Shown one piece after another: positions 48,774-57,563 of a stretch of 64,000 nucleotides of DNA; the stretch's first letter is position 1, and every line of letters starts with the position of its first letter. The stretch covers positions 1 through 64,000 of the forward strand of contig NZ_JAAQQU010000105.1 in the NCBI RefSeq assembly GCF_011742145.1, written 5' to 3'. This stretch comes from Flavobacterium sp. J49. Lineage in GTDB: Bacteria; Bacteroidota; Bacteroidia; Flavobacteriales; Flavobacteriaceae. The position numbers and the translations under genes were made by a program. Under the pieces are notes generated by a model. The model did no database searches, was not told the DNA's origin, and saw only the letters and a program-made list of their open reading frames with translations.

Positions 48774-49274
48774 TTATTTTTTGATGTAAACACCATCAGC
48801 CAAGAAGGAATAGGTAACTTCTGGTTTAGTGATTTTTGCAATCTCTGCTGCCGATTTTCCGCCATCTTTGGCATAATGCTTCAATTCATCTACCGAAACC
48901 ACATCGACAAAAGCTTTGCCATTAACAATCGCCGTGCTGTTATCTGCATTCAACGGTACAAAAAATGCGTAGTCTTTAAATTTTACAAATGAAGTATCAT
49001 CGCCGGCCATTTCCATCTTCATCCAACAACCTTTCTTTTTACAAACCGATTTGATATTGGATTGAAATTGTACGGTAATCGTATCTCCCTTCTTAAGGCT
49101 CTTGTATTTTTTAAGCATTTGGTCTTTGGTCAAAATCTTGGTCACTTTGAATTTTTCTCCAAACAAAGCATAATTTTTGGCATCAAAAGCGGCTGCCTTT
49201 GCTTTGGATTGCGCCATAACAATATTGCCTACAAATAGCGCAATAACAATAAGAAGTAAATTTATTTTTTTCAT
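48774..49274 (-). CDS. DUF4920 domain exported protein
   Basis: The 166-residue protein has a signal peptide (LLLIVIALFVGNIVMAQ). The DUF4920 domain follows: NYALFGEKFKVTKILTKDQM, VQFQSNIKSVCKKKGCWMKM (conserved C-x-x-K-G-C-W) and YSFLADGVYIKK. The Cys pair suggests metal or redox function in the periplasm, consistent with the adjacent heme lipoprotein; family function is unknown. Confidence 0.9.
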   Translation of the reverse strand: MKKINLLLIVIALFVGNIVMAQSKAKAAAFDAKNYALFGEKFKVTKILTKDQMLKKYKSLKKGDTITVQFQSNIKSVCKKKGCWMKMEMAGDDTSFVKFKDYAFFVPLNADNSTAIVNGKAFVDVVSVDELKHYAKDGGKSAAEIAKITKPEVTYSFLADGVYIKK

Positions 49275-49477
49275 GTTTTACGGTTTTAGAATTACAAAAG
49301 TAAACAGATTAACAATTTCACATACAATTATGGCAATTAATTTCTCGTTTTAATGAAATATTAAGACAAAAAATAGGGAGCCAAAGAGAATTTGGAAAAA
49401 AGCATTCAATATTTTTTAAGGGTGCAAATGGCTAATATTTTTTTATTAGTTTTACAAAAAACTAACAACACAACTTA

Positions 49478-49485
49478 TAATTTTG
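49478..49485 (+). promoter_or_regulatory. Canonical -7 box for ilvE
   Basis: TAATTTTG matches TAnnTTTG, 68 bp before the ilvE start. The leader shows no obvious leucine/isoleucine/valine-rich attenuator peptide. Confidence 0.55.
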
Positions 49486-49553
49486 AGGAATACCACACAA
49501 CTATTTGATTAATAGCTACATAAAGTTAGTTTCCTCGTTAAACTTGATACTAA

Positions 49554-50621
49554 ATGATGTTAAAAACACCTTCCGAAATCGATATAGTTAGAGCTTCAGC
49601 GTCTAAAATTAAAGATGTCGATTTTGAAAACCTTGCCTTTGGAAACACCTTTACTGACCACATGTTGGTTTGTGACTTTAGAGAAGGTCAATGGCAAAAA
49701 CCTATTATAAAACCATACGAACCGTTTTTGATTGATCCATCTGCTAAAGTGTTTCATTATGGTCAGGCCATCTTTGAAGGAATGAAAGCTTATAAGGATG
49801 AAAACGATGACGTTTGGTTGTTTAGACCGGATGAAAATTTACACCGTTTCAATAAATCAGCCAAAAGAATGGCCATGCCCGAAGTTCCTGAAGATATTTT
49901 CCTGGGCGGTTTAAATGCCATCCTTGATTTGGAAAGAGATTGGGTTAAGAAAGGTTTGGGCAACACTTTATACATCAGACCATTTATGATTGCGATAGGT
50001 TCGGGCGTTATTGCACAGCCATCCACTCAATACCGATTTATGATTATCCTTTCCCCTGCTCGTTCTTATTATTCGGGTGAAGTGAAAGTGATTATTGCAG
50101 AACATTTCAGTCGTGCTGCCAATGGCGGAATCGGTGCAGCCAAAGCAGCCGGAAATTATTCGGCTCAATTTTACCCACAAAAATTGGCTCAAGAAAAAGG
50201 GTTCCAACAAATCATTTGGACTGATGATGCCACGCACACCAAACTGGAAGAAGCCGGAACGATGAACGTATTTTTCAGAATCAACGATACTTTATATACC
50301 GCACCAACCAGTGAAAGAATTTTGGATGGTGTAACCCGTAAAAGCTTAATTGAATTGGCCAAACGAGAAGGTATTAAAGTAGAAGTTCGTTCGGTATTGG
50401 TAGACGAATTAGTAAACGCTGCCAAAGACGGAAGCTTAAAAGAAATCTTTGGTGCCGGAACAGCAGCCGTAGTTAATCCTATCGTTGGGTTTCAATACAA
50501 AGACGTGTATTATGAGCTGCCAAAACTAGAAAACTCATTTGCTTTAGAATTAAAAGACAAACTGACGAAAATTCAATACAAATTGGCTGAAGATACTTTT
50601 GGCTGGACTGTAAAAGTATAG
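49554..50621 (+). CDS. ilvE: Branched-chain amino acid aminotransferase
   Basis: The 355-residue class IV PLP aminotransferase contains HYGQAIFEGMKAYK, LYIRPFMIAIGSGV, KAAGNYSAQFYPQKLAQEKG (Schiff-base Lys region), EEAGTMNVFF and DGVTRKSLIELA. It transfers amino groups to and from leucine, isoleucine and valine. It is a single-gene unit with canonical promoter and terminator. Start is one of two adjacent ATGs. Confidence 0.95.
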   Translation: MMLKTPSEIDIVRASASKIKDVDFENLAFGNTFTDHMLVCDFREGQWQKPIIKPYEPFLIDPSAKVFHYGQAIFEGMKAYKDENDDVWLFRPDENLHRFNKSAKRMAMPEVPEDIFLGGLNAILDLERDWVKKGLGNTLYIRPFMIAIGSGVIAQPSTQYRFMIILSPARSYYSGEVKVIIAEHFSRAANGGIGAAKAAGNYSAQFYPQKLAQEKGFQQIIWTDDATHTKLEEAGTMNVFFRINDTLYTAPTSERILDGVTRKSLIELAKREGIKVEVRSVLVDELVNAAKDGSLKEIFGAGTAAVVNPIVGFQYKDVYYELPKLENSFALELKDKLTKIQYKLAEDTFGWTVKV

Positions 50622-50643
50622 ATTTAACCAAACTTTACGAATA

Positions 50644-50673
50644 AAAACTCTCGAGAAATCGGGAGTTTTTTTT
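50644..50673 (+). terminator. Terminator of ilvE
   Basis: A stem of about nine pairs (AACTCTCGA with TCGGGAGTT, one G-T) around a GAAA loop is followed by T8. Confidence 0.88.
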
Positions 50674-50804
50674 ACTTATTGTCTTAGGACTGTAAGATAA
50701 TCTTTCAAATAAATTTTATAACCCTTAAAAAAAGAATATTATTGAAAAGAAAGTATTTTAAATCATCATTTTTGAACTAATTTTGCTCAATAAATACCAC
50801 ATTT

Positions 50805-51383
50805 ATGATCCGTTTTTACCCACAAGAAGTCTTTCGAGAAGTCGAAATAGATTATCCTTTGCAATTGCGTTATGCTGTATCCAACAGAGGAAGATTGATA
50901 AGTTTTACTAATGATTTTAAAGACGGCAAAGTCTTGAAAGGCGGAGTGGTTGACGGCTATAGAACCTTGCGATACAAAATGCGTAAAGACGGCAAGCTTC
51001 TCAATAAGTCGATTTGTATTTATAAATTGGTTGCCGAATTGTTTATCCCGAAAACTTCAGAAGACCAACTGTATGTAATCCATTTGGACCACAGCAGAGA
51101 CAATGACGTAGTTTCTAATTTGAAATGGGTTAACTATGAGGAAAAAATGGCTCATTACAGGAAAAGTCCCGCCGTAATCAAATCTAAACTAAAACTCATA
51201 GAGCACAATATTAAATCGGACGGCAGAAAATTAACCTCTACAGATGTCATTCGCCTGAAAAAAATTCTAAACAAACCAAACCGCAAAACCCGCATCAAAA
51301 TATTAGCCAAACTATTCGGCATCAGCGAAATGCAAATTTACCGAATTAAAACCGGTGAAAATTGGGGTCATATCAAAGTTTAG
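50805..51383 (+). CDS. NUMOD4/HNH-type DNA-binding or nuclease protein
   Basis: The protein has 192 residues. A NUMOD4-like start (FREVEIDYPLQLRYAVSNRG, RLISF) is followed by an HNH-like core (VIHLDHSRDNDVVSNLKWVN, pattern H-x-D-x-x-x-x-N-x-x-x-N-L), and the end is a helix-turn-helix resembling intron-nuclease repeat modules (ILAKLFGISEMQIYRIKTG, ENW). This is homing-endonuclease architecture, yet no intron or intein surrounds it. Its canonical promoter box TAATTTTG at 50778 suggests a resident gene. Catalytic competence is uncertain. Confidence 0.75.
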   Translation: MIRFYPQEVFREVEIDYPLQLRYAVSNRGRLISFTNDFKDGKVLKGGVVDGYRTLRYKMRKDGKLLNKSICIYKLVAELFIPKTSEDQLYVIHLDHSRDNDVVSNLKWVNYEEKMAHYRKSPAVIKSKLKLIEHNIKSDGRKLTSTDVIRLKKILNKPNRKTRIKILAKLFGISEMQIYRIKTGENWGHIKV

Positions 51384-51384
51384 T

Positions 51385-51768
51385 TTAACGCAAAATCTCC
51401 TCAAAACTAGGCTTAAAGTAATTCGGGCCTTTCATTACTTTACCGTCTTCTCGGTAAATAGGTTTGCCGTCTTCACCCAGTTTACTCATATTGCTGCGTT
51501 GTATTTCGTCAAACACCTCTTCTATTTTGTGTTGCAACCCGTGTTCCAAAATCGTTCCGCACAGAATATAAAGCATGTCACCGAGCGCATCGGCAATTTC
51601 AACTAAGTCGTCATTCTGCACTGCTTCTAAATATTCTTCGTTTTCTTCTTTCATCAAATTGAAGCGCAACATATTCTTTTGTTCACCCAAATGACCTTTC
51701 ATTTCGTGGCTTACGCCCAATCCGAATGCAGTGTGAAATTCTTTTACTGCGTTGATTTGTTTTTGCAT
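51385..51768 (-). CDS. MazG-like nucleoside triphosphate pyrophosphohydrolase
   Basis: The 127-residue all-alpha NTP-PPase contains VKEFHTAFGLGV, FNLMKEENEEYLEAVQNDDL (E-x-x-E-x-x-E metal ligands) and EIADALGDMLYILCGTILEH (E-x-x-D-x-x-G-D). It hydrolyses nucleotide triphosphates to monophosphates, a house-cleaning role. Its stop codon is 1 bp from that of the convergent NUMOD4 gene, with no terminator between them. Confidence 0.88.
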   Translation of the reverse strand: MQKQINAVKEFHTAFGLGVSHEMKGHLGEQKNMLRFNLMKEENEEYLEAVQNDDLVEIADALGDMLYILCGTILEHGLQHKIEEVFDEIQRSNMSKLGEDGKPIYREDGKVMKGPNYFKPSFEEILR

Positions 51769-51846
51769 TTTTTAACTAAATTAAATGATACTGCAAGTTA
51801 TAACTTTACAATACATTTGAGTATTTTTGTTGAAAATTTGGAATAA

Positions 51847-52035
51847 ATGTTCACAACTGGTCAATGGATTTTCGCCGCTTTGTTCTTTGTCGCTTTCGTA
51901 ATTGCAGCCTATTTTGCCTATGGCAAAGACAAAGCCTTACACAACAAGTTTTATAAGGGAAGTTATAAAGTTCTCATTGCGTTCATACTTTTTATCTTGA
52001 TGTTGTTTGTGATAAAAGTGTTTATGAAACACTAG
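51847..52035 (+). CDS. Small two-helix membrane protein
   Basis: The 62-residue protein has two hydrophobic helices (FAALFFVAFVIAAYFAYG; VLIAFILFILMLFVIKVF) separated by KDKALHNKFYKGSYK. A TATTTTTG -7 box at 51822 lies 17 bp before the ATG. Conserved small membrane proteins like this occur in flavobacteria; function unknown. Confidence 0.75.
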   Translation: MFTTGQWIFAALFFVAFVIAAYFAYGKDKALHNKFYKGSYKVLIAFILFILMLFVIKVFMKH

Positions 52036-52036
52036 T

Positions 52037-53644
52037 CTATTTCCCTTTAAAAAGATTGACACTCACCGTCGCCAAATCTGAATTTGGGAATCGGGTGAAG
52101 ACTTTGTCATCTGAAAACAAACCGGCTTCCGCGGCTATTTTGTGTAAAACGTCAATCTCTACTATGTATTGGTCTGAAAATCCGTGTGTAGCATCATAAG
52201 CGGTTGCGGCTGTTCTGCCTATATTATTTGCGGTTAATTCCGGTGCTACAGTATGCAACTCGATTAAAAGCAAACCAAATTTTTCCACAAACGGCGACCA
52301 TTTTAATAAGTGTTCCAATAAATTGTCTTCAACTTCATTATTACTGATTCTTCTGCCACGATGTGCAAATGCTCCTGTTGAAGAACTGACGCGGTTTGGC
52401 GTTTTGGTTTTTGGTTCTTCCCAAATGCGGTTGTGGTCAAGAAAAGTTCTCACATTCAGTAACTCTTTTAAATCGATGCTGTAATCTTCTTTTAAAGTAT
52501 CGGCCAATAATTGCGGTCTTCCGATGTCACCCCAAATCACTTTCGCCCAAATATCGGCTTTGATTAAATTGGCGCGGGTGACTTTCAACGCGGCTTCGTT
52601 ATAATCAACCCCTACCAAAAACAGCGGATATTCGTCGAGCATTTTGCCACGTTTGGTTTGGCGCTCAATTACATCAAAAATATGTTCCAAAAAAGCGCCG
52701 TTACCGCAACCCATATCCAAGATTCCCTTGGGTTGTTCAGCAATCGGTCGGTTGAATAATTCTATTATAATCTCGTCTACGATTTTAAAATATTCGGCAT
52801 GCGCGCCGCCACTACCCCAAACATTCATTTCACGATCAACATGCAACTCGGTTTCGTGTTCGCCAATATTGCGGAGAATTGAAGCATTGCCAAAAAGCAG
52901 TTCGTCCATTTTGCGAAGCGTTGGAATATAAGAAACCGTTACACCGTAAGCCGCAGCTCTTTTGGCATAAAACAAACCCGTTTCCGTGAATTGATAGTTA
53001 TCGCCTTTTTTGGTAAACCAATTTAAATGAGCCAGAAAATCCAAAATCTCTTTAAAACATTCCGGCTTTTTGTGGAACTCTTCCGGACGAAAGGAAGTTT
53101 CCATAAAATACTTATGAAACATGCCCGTCATGCCCAGCATTACAATGGTTGGACCCACCAAATTGCCTTCGATATGATACAAAACCTGTTCTTGAAGAGA
53201 ACGCACTTTTGCATCATCCGATAATTTTAGACCAAAATTAGTCTTGTATTTTTGGAACAATTCATTGAGCATTTCAAAGGGCTCAACTTCAAATTTACGC
53301 GGGTGAAAATGCTCTGTAAATTGAAGTAATTCAAAAACGCCTTCATAAAGCGGAACCAAAGCAAATGCTTCAGCACTTTTATCATTGATGCTAAAAGTAA
53401 CTTCATCCTTAACGTTATCTACCTTTTGGTTCAACCATCCTTGTGAAGCTAAAACCCGAAGAGCGACATTGAGATAACCTGCATTGGCTTTAAACTTTTC
53501 GGTCAACTCTAAAAGCGATACGGTTTGCGCTTGCAGGATAAATTTCAAAACCCCTTTTTTATGCAGAGAATAAGCAACCGGAACAGTTGTAATACCGTCT
53601 AAATGCCTGAATAAAATCCCTCGAAGTTCGCTTTTGGTTTTCAT
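52037..53644 (-). CDS. Large SAM-dependent methyltransferase with winged-helix N-terminus
   Basis: The protein has 535 residues from the ATG at 53644 (eight further residues in frame are less likely). The N-terminal part contains winged-helix features (VAYSLHKKGVLKFILQAQTV, LASQGWLNQKV) as in O-methyltransferase dimerisation domains. The SAM-binding motif is GILDMGCGNGAFLEHIF, followed by LFLVGVDYNEAALKVTRANL. The substrate is unknown. The stop lies 1 bp from that of the convergent 62-residue gene. Confidence 0.85.
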   Translation of the reverse strand: MKTKSELRGILFRHLDGITTVPVAYSLHKKGVLKFILQAQTVSLLELTEKFKANAGYLNVALRVLASQGWLNQKVDNVKDEVTFSINDKSAEAFALVPLYEGVFELLQFTEHFHPRKFEVEPFEMLNELFQKYKTNFGLKLSDDAKVRSLQEQVLYHIEGNLVGPTIVMLGMTGMFHKYFMETSFRPEEFHKKPECFKEILDFLAHLNWFTKKGDNYQFTETGLFYAKRAAAYGVTVSYIPTLRKMDELLFGNASILRNIGEHETELHVDREMNVWGSGGAHAEYFKIVDEIIIELFNRPIAEQPKGILDMGCGNGAFLEHIFDVIERQTKRGKMLDEYPLFLVGVDYNEAALKVTRANLIKADIWAKVIWGDIGRPQLLADTLKEDYSIDLKELLNVRTFLDHNRIWEEPKTKTPNRVSSSTGAFAHRGRRISNNEVEDNLLEHLLKWSPFVEKFGLLLIELHTVAPELTANNIGRTAATAYDATHGFSDQYIVEIDVLHKIAAEAGLFSDDKVFTRFPNSDLATVSVNLFKGK

Positions 53645-53738
53645 AGATAGTGATTTGATTACAAACAAATATACTCAATTGGGAAATATCAAAAGTTAAA
53701 TGTTTTATCTTAACTTTGTGTCACCTAAAAATCGACCG

Positions 53739-54845
53739 ATGAGAATTCTGAAATACATATTCCTACTGATATTATTAGCTTTTATAGGCGTTACTGTTTA
53801 TGTAGCTACTCAAAAAGGCGATTTTGAAGTCTCTAAAAGCACCGTAATTCACAGTCCGAAAGGCATTGTTTTTGATTTTGTGAATGACTATAAAAACTGG
53901 GAAACCTTTGGCGCGTGGATGACCAAAAATCACGGTATTACCTTTAATTATCCGGCTAAAACCATGGGCTCAGGTGCCAATTTTTCTTGGCAAAAAGACG
54001 GAGATGAAGGGTTTATCAAAACGTATTACGCCAAAGAAAATGACAGTTTAGTTCAAAAAGGTAACCTAAACGGAACAACCGCTACTTTCCATTGGAAATT
54101 TAAAGACACAATTGGCGGCACCAAGATTACGATTCACTGCAAAGGAAAAATGGATTTGTTGACCAAAATCAATACGTTTTTCAATGGCGGGATGTCCGGA
54201 TTAGTATCGGATGTCTTTGAAAAGAGTCTGAGAAACCTCGACAAGACTTTAGACTATGAAATGAAAACGTATTCGATTAAAGTCAATGGCATTACCCAAC
54301 GTAATTCTGGTTTTTGCTTGAAACAAACGGTTTCATGTAAGATTAAAAATCTGTCTAAAAACATCAAAATTATGATGCCTCGTATGGTTCATTTCTTTAA
54401 AAAGAACCAATTGACCATGGCGGGAAAACCTTTTGTACAATACGAGCGCTATGATGTGGCCAATGATTTTGTGACGTTTTCCGTTTGTGTACCAACGACC
54501 AAACAAATATTTGTGGCCTCGGGTAGCGATGTGATTTCGGGTGAAATTGTACCTTTTACTTGTTTGAAAACAACTTTGACCGGAGACTATTCCCATACAC
54601 AAGAAGCTTGGACAAAAGCCAGAAAATATATAACCGATAACGGTTTCAAAGAAAACTTCGCCGGAAAATATACCGAAGTTTACATCAAAACCATAGATGA
54701 CATCAAACAACCGTCTAAATGGGTGACTGAAATTCACATACCGGTATTTCCAAAAGCACCGGTAGTTGCCCCAACCTTTGTTTTGCCAACAGCGCAGACA
54801 ACTGAACCTGCTGTAACGAATAGTACTCCGACTGAAACGCCATAA
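53739..54845 (+). CDS. SRPBCC-domain protein with N-terminal membrane anchor
   Basis: The protein has 368 residues from the ATG at 53739, which starts directly with a membrane helix (ILKYIFLLILLAFIGVTVYV). An SRPBCC/polyketide-cyclase-like lipid-binding domain follows (TVIHSPKGIVFDFVNDYKNW; TMGSGANFSWQ). The second half (about 190-340) resembles a GyrI-like/effector-binding fold, and the tail is Pro/Thr rich. Canonical -7 box TAACTTTG at 53711. Ligand unknown. Confidence 0.8.
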   Translation: MRILKYIFLLILLAFIGVTVYVATQKGDFEVSKSTVIHSPKGIVFDFVNDYKNWETFGAWMTKNHGITFNYPAKTMGSGANFSWQKDGDEGFIKTYYAKENDSLVQKGNLNGTTATFHWKFKDTIGGTKITIHCKGKMDLLTKINTFFNGGMSGLVSDVFEKSLRNLDKTLDYEMKTYSIKVNGITQRNSGFCLKQTVSCKIKNLSKNIKIMMPRMVHFFKKNQLTMAGKPFVQYERYDVANDFVTFSVCVPTTKQIFVASGSDVISGEIVPFTCLKTTLTGDYSHTQEAWTKARKYITDNGFKENFAGKYTEVYIKTIDDIKQPSKWVTEIHIPVFPKAPVVAPTFVLPTAQTTEPAVTNSTPTETP

Positions 54846-54906
54846 TTTTTTTTGAATGGGATTAAACCTTTTCTTTTATCTTTATTCCAACAGTTAAATT
54901 ATCGCT

Positions 54907-55449
54907 TTGCAAGAAGAAAAGGATTTTATTCGGGAATTATTAGATCCGAAAACGCACAATATGGCGTTTCAAAAGCTCTTGCGGGATTACCAAAGACCTT
55001 TATACCATCACATACGCAACATTGTTTTAAACCATGATGATGCTGACGATGTGTTGCAAAATACTTTTGTGAAAGTCTTTCAGCATCTGAAAAATTTCAA
55101 AGGCGACAGTAAATTATTTTCCTGGATGTACCGAATTGCAACTAATGAAGCCATTACGTTCATCAATCAAAAAGCCAAGCGCAATGGAACAACCAGCGAA
55201 GCAATGCAAACCAAAATAGTGGAAAACTTAAAAGCCGATGATTATTTTGACGGTAATGAAATTCAGATAAAATTGCAAAAAGCCATTACCTTGTTACCCG
55301 AAAAACAACAATTGGTTTTTAAAATGAAATATTACGAAGAAATTAAATACGAAGAGATGTCGGAGATTTTAGGTACTTCGGTTGGTGCATTGAAAGCGTC
55401 CTACCATCACGCCGTTAAAAAAATTGAAGATTTTATGAATACCAATTAA
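54907..55449 (+). CDS. ECF RNA polymerase sigma factor
   Basis: The protein has 180 residues with a TTG start at 54907. Region 2 reads LYHHIRNIVLNHDDADDVLQNTFVKVFQHL (ECF sigma-2 pattern). Region 4 reads LPEKQQLVFKMKYYEEIKYE, EMSEILGTSVGALKASYHHA. The two genes downstream are a putative anti-sigma membrane protein and an ECF-associated sensor-like protein, the usual flavobacterial triple. Confidence 0.92.
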   Translation: MQEEKDFIRELLDPKTHNMAFQKLLRDYQRPLYHHIRNIVLNHDDADDVLQNTFVKVFQHLKNFKGDSKLFSWMYRIATNEAITFINQKAKRNGTTSEAMQTKIVENLKADDYFDGNEIQIKLQKAITLLPEKQQLVFKMKYYEEIKYEEMSEILGTSVGALKASYHHAVKKIEDFMNTN

Positions 55450-55479
55450 ACCTTATAAACTTATTTTTGTCAAAGCTTT

Positions 55480-55893
55480 ATGAAATCATTTAAACTAGAT
55501 AACGAACCCAAAATCACTTCAGGATTTACAATGCCTGATGATTACTTTGATTCGTTTACAGACAAGGTGTTAGCCCGAATTCCGAAAGAAGAACCGAAAG
55601 TAATTTCATTTTTCAGCCGAAGAAAAACTTGGTATTATGTCGCTGCTGCCGTAATTGTGATGCTGTTGTTTGTTCCGATTTACAATAATTTCACCACTCA
55701 GTCGAATGAAGTTGATGCCGTTGCCTTAGAAGATTATGTTACCAATCAAGCTACTATTTCTGATGAAGAAATTGCTAACTTATTAGACCAAGAAGATTTA
55801 GAGAAAATGAAGTTAGAATTAAATCTGGGAGAGGAAGCAATGGAAGACATCTTAATAAACAACAACGATTTAGAACAATATATTATAGACTAA
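55480..55893 (+). CDS. Putative anti-sigma membrane protein
   Basis: The 137-residue protein has a cytosolic N-terminus (FTMPDDYFDSFTDKVLARIP, a motif common in ECF-linked membrane proteins of this phylum), one membrane helix (about 52-68, WYYVAAAVIVMLLFVPIY) and an acidic C-terminal domain rich in Glu and Asp. Position and topology imply that it holds the sigma factor; no ZAS zinc motif is present. Confidence 0.78.
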   Translation: MKSFKLDNEPKITSGFTMPDDYFDSFTDKVLARIPKEEPKVISFFSRRKTWYYVAAAVIVMLLFVPIYNNFTTQSNEVDAVALEDYVTNQATISDEEIANLLDQEDLEKMKLELNLGEEAMEDILINNNDLEQYIID

Positions 55894-55896
55894 GAT

Positions 55897-56358
55897 ATGA
55901 GAACCCATAAAATACTACTTGCAATCATTTTACTGTTTTCGATTAACACTTTTGGCCAAGGCGGTCGTTTAATGAGAGAAAAGAAAGAGCAAATTAAGGC
56001 TATGAAAGTAGCTTACATCACCAATGAATTATCATTGACACCCGATGAAGCCGCTAAATTTTGGCCATTATACAATGCTTTTGATGACAAGCAGCAAGAA
56101 ATCAGAAAGCAAAAACTCAAAGGCTATCTGGACCGCATTGATGATGAATCTTTTGACAACTTATCTGAAAAAGAAGCTTCAACTATTTTAAGCCAAATGG
56201 AAAGCACCGAAGATGAATTGTACCAGGCCAAGAAAAAGTTTATCGCCAGTTTGAAAGGCATAATTCCTTCTACCAAAATCCTAAAACTCAAAAAAGCGGA
56301 AGAAGGTTTCAACCGAAAACTACTGCAACAATACCGTGATAAAAAACTCGGAAGATAA
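55897..56358 (+). CDS. Periplasmic helical protein linked to the ECF sigma factor
   Basis: The 153-residue protein has a signal peptide (LLAIILLFSINTFGQ), then an all-helical, highly charged protein (YITNELSLTPDEAAKFWPLY; LSEKEASTILSQMESTEDEL; KFIASLKGIIPSTKILKLKK), the CpxP/ZraP/Spy-like arrangement called sensor of ECF-type sigma factor in this phylum. It would act in the periplasm as chaperone or sensor. Stop is followed at once by a 36-bp palindrome. Confidence 0.82.
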   Translation: MRTHKILLAIILLFSINTFGQGGRLMREKKEQIKAMKVAYITNELSLTPDEAAKFWPLYNAFDDKQQEIRKQKLKGYLDRIDDESFDNLSEKEASTILSQMESTEDELYQAKKKFIASLKGIIPSTKILKLKKAEEGFNRKLLQQYRDKKLGR

Positions 56359-56393
56359 AAAGATAAGAGAGCCAATTGGCTCTCTTATCTTTT
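56358..56393. terminator. 36-bp perfect palindrome, bidirectional terminator
   Basis: The segment is identical to its own reverse complement over all 36 bases (centre AATT, flanks AAAAGATAAGAGAGCC). It begins on the last base of the plus-strand stop codon and contains the stop codon of the minus-strand gene (56385-56387). With A-rich and T-rich ends, it can terminate both convergent transcripts. Confidence 0.88.
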
Positions 56394-57428
56394 GAATTCT
56401 ATTTTAATAATCTTATTCTTTCCCGCAGCAAAAGCTGTATCACTGTCCAAAAATCGTATGGTGTATAAAGTTGGATCAGATAAAAATTGTTGCCAAGTAT
56501 GACCGCCATCCGATGAATATTGTAAACCGCTTGCTCCTACTGAAACTATACCTTTGCCTTTAGATTTTGGTACAAATTGCACACAGGAAGCATAACCAAA
56601 ACCGGTGTTTTCGCCTATCAATCTCCATGTTTTACCACCATCGTTTGTAATAGCTTTGTTTTGGAAATTTTGAGTTGGTTTTTCATAATCGCCTCCTGCA
56701 ATAAATCCGATGTTTTTATTATAGAAATCGGCTGTGAAAATTCCGGTCATTGATTCGCCTTGCACTATTGGTGTTTCATACACTTGCCAAGATTTACCTT
56801 TATCATCTGAGTGAAAAACCCTTGACTTCTTGCCTCCGGAAACTATCCAAACGCTATTTCCTTTAAGAACTATATTGGTGTTGCTGGCTGCAAATGCGGC
56901 TTCACCATCAACCACTTTGGGAAGATTATCACAAGAAATTTTTGCCCAATGATTGCCTCCGTCACGCGTTATAATCACGGAAAGGCAATCGGCTGTAGGA
57001 TCACCAATGGCAATACCTTCTTTTTCATTCCAAAACTGCATGCTATCGTAGAATACTTTTTCGTGATTTTCTTGGTAAACCAAAGTCTTATCGGCTAAAT
57101 CATTAGAAAACTTGTACAATCTGACCGGATTCCCTATTGATAAAGCAAAGAAATTTTTACCGTTATTGGCCAAACTCCTGTATTCGTATGGTATGGTATC
57201 GGTAACTATCGCTTGATTAATGTTATTGTTTTGTTTCGAAAGGCGAATAAAGCCTACCTTACTTTTATCTCCGGCGAAATAGATTTTATCGGCTACTATC
57301 GAAATCGCTCTAATACTGATTTTATCCTTCAAAACAGTGTCTATTTCAACCGAATGAAAAGTTTGCGCTTTTGTATTAGTCACCAAAACAAAAAAAAATA
57401 TTGTGGAAAGGAATAGTTGATTTTTCAT
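56385..57428 (-). CDS. Exported BNR/YCF48-like beta-propeller protein
   Basis: The 347-residue protein has a signal peptide (LFLSTIFFFVLVTNTKAQ). Repeated Asp-box/BNR-type motifs follow: ITRDGGNHWAKI, HSDDKGKSWQVY, ITNDGGKTWRLI and YSSDGGHTWQQF. This predicts a six- or seven-bladed propeller of the sialidase/YCF48 type, without visible catalytic residues of sialidases. It is probably a periplasmic or secreted binding or assembly protein. Confidence 0.85.
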   Translation of the reverse strand: MKNQLFLSTIFFFVLVTNTKAQTFHSVEIDTVLKDKISIRAISIVADKIYFAGDKSKVGFIRLSKQNNNINQAIVTDTIPYEYRSLANNGKNFFALSIGNPVRLYKFSNDLADKTLVYQENHEKVFYDSMQFWNEKEGIAIGDPTADCLSVIITRDGGNHWAKISCDNLPKVVDGEAAFAASNTNIVLKGNSVWIVSGGKKSRVFHSDDKGKSWQVYETPIVQGESMTGIFTADFYNKNIGFIAGGDYEKPTQNFQNKAITNDGGKTWRLIGENTGFGYASCVQFVPKSKGKGIVSVGASGLQYSSDGGHTWQQFLSDPTLYTIRFLDSDTAFAAGKNKIIKIEFKR

Positions 57429-57563
57429 TGCAAATACAGGGATTTGAAGCGAATATACAAATTTTGATTCAGTTAAGATTTAGTTAAAACCATTAAAAAA
57501 AATCCTATGGCATAGTAATTGGATGTTCGCTATCAAAACTATTCCATCTTAAAATATTATATT

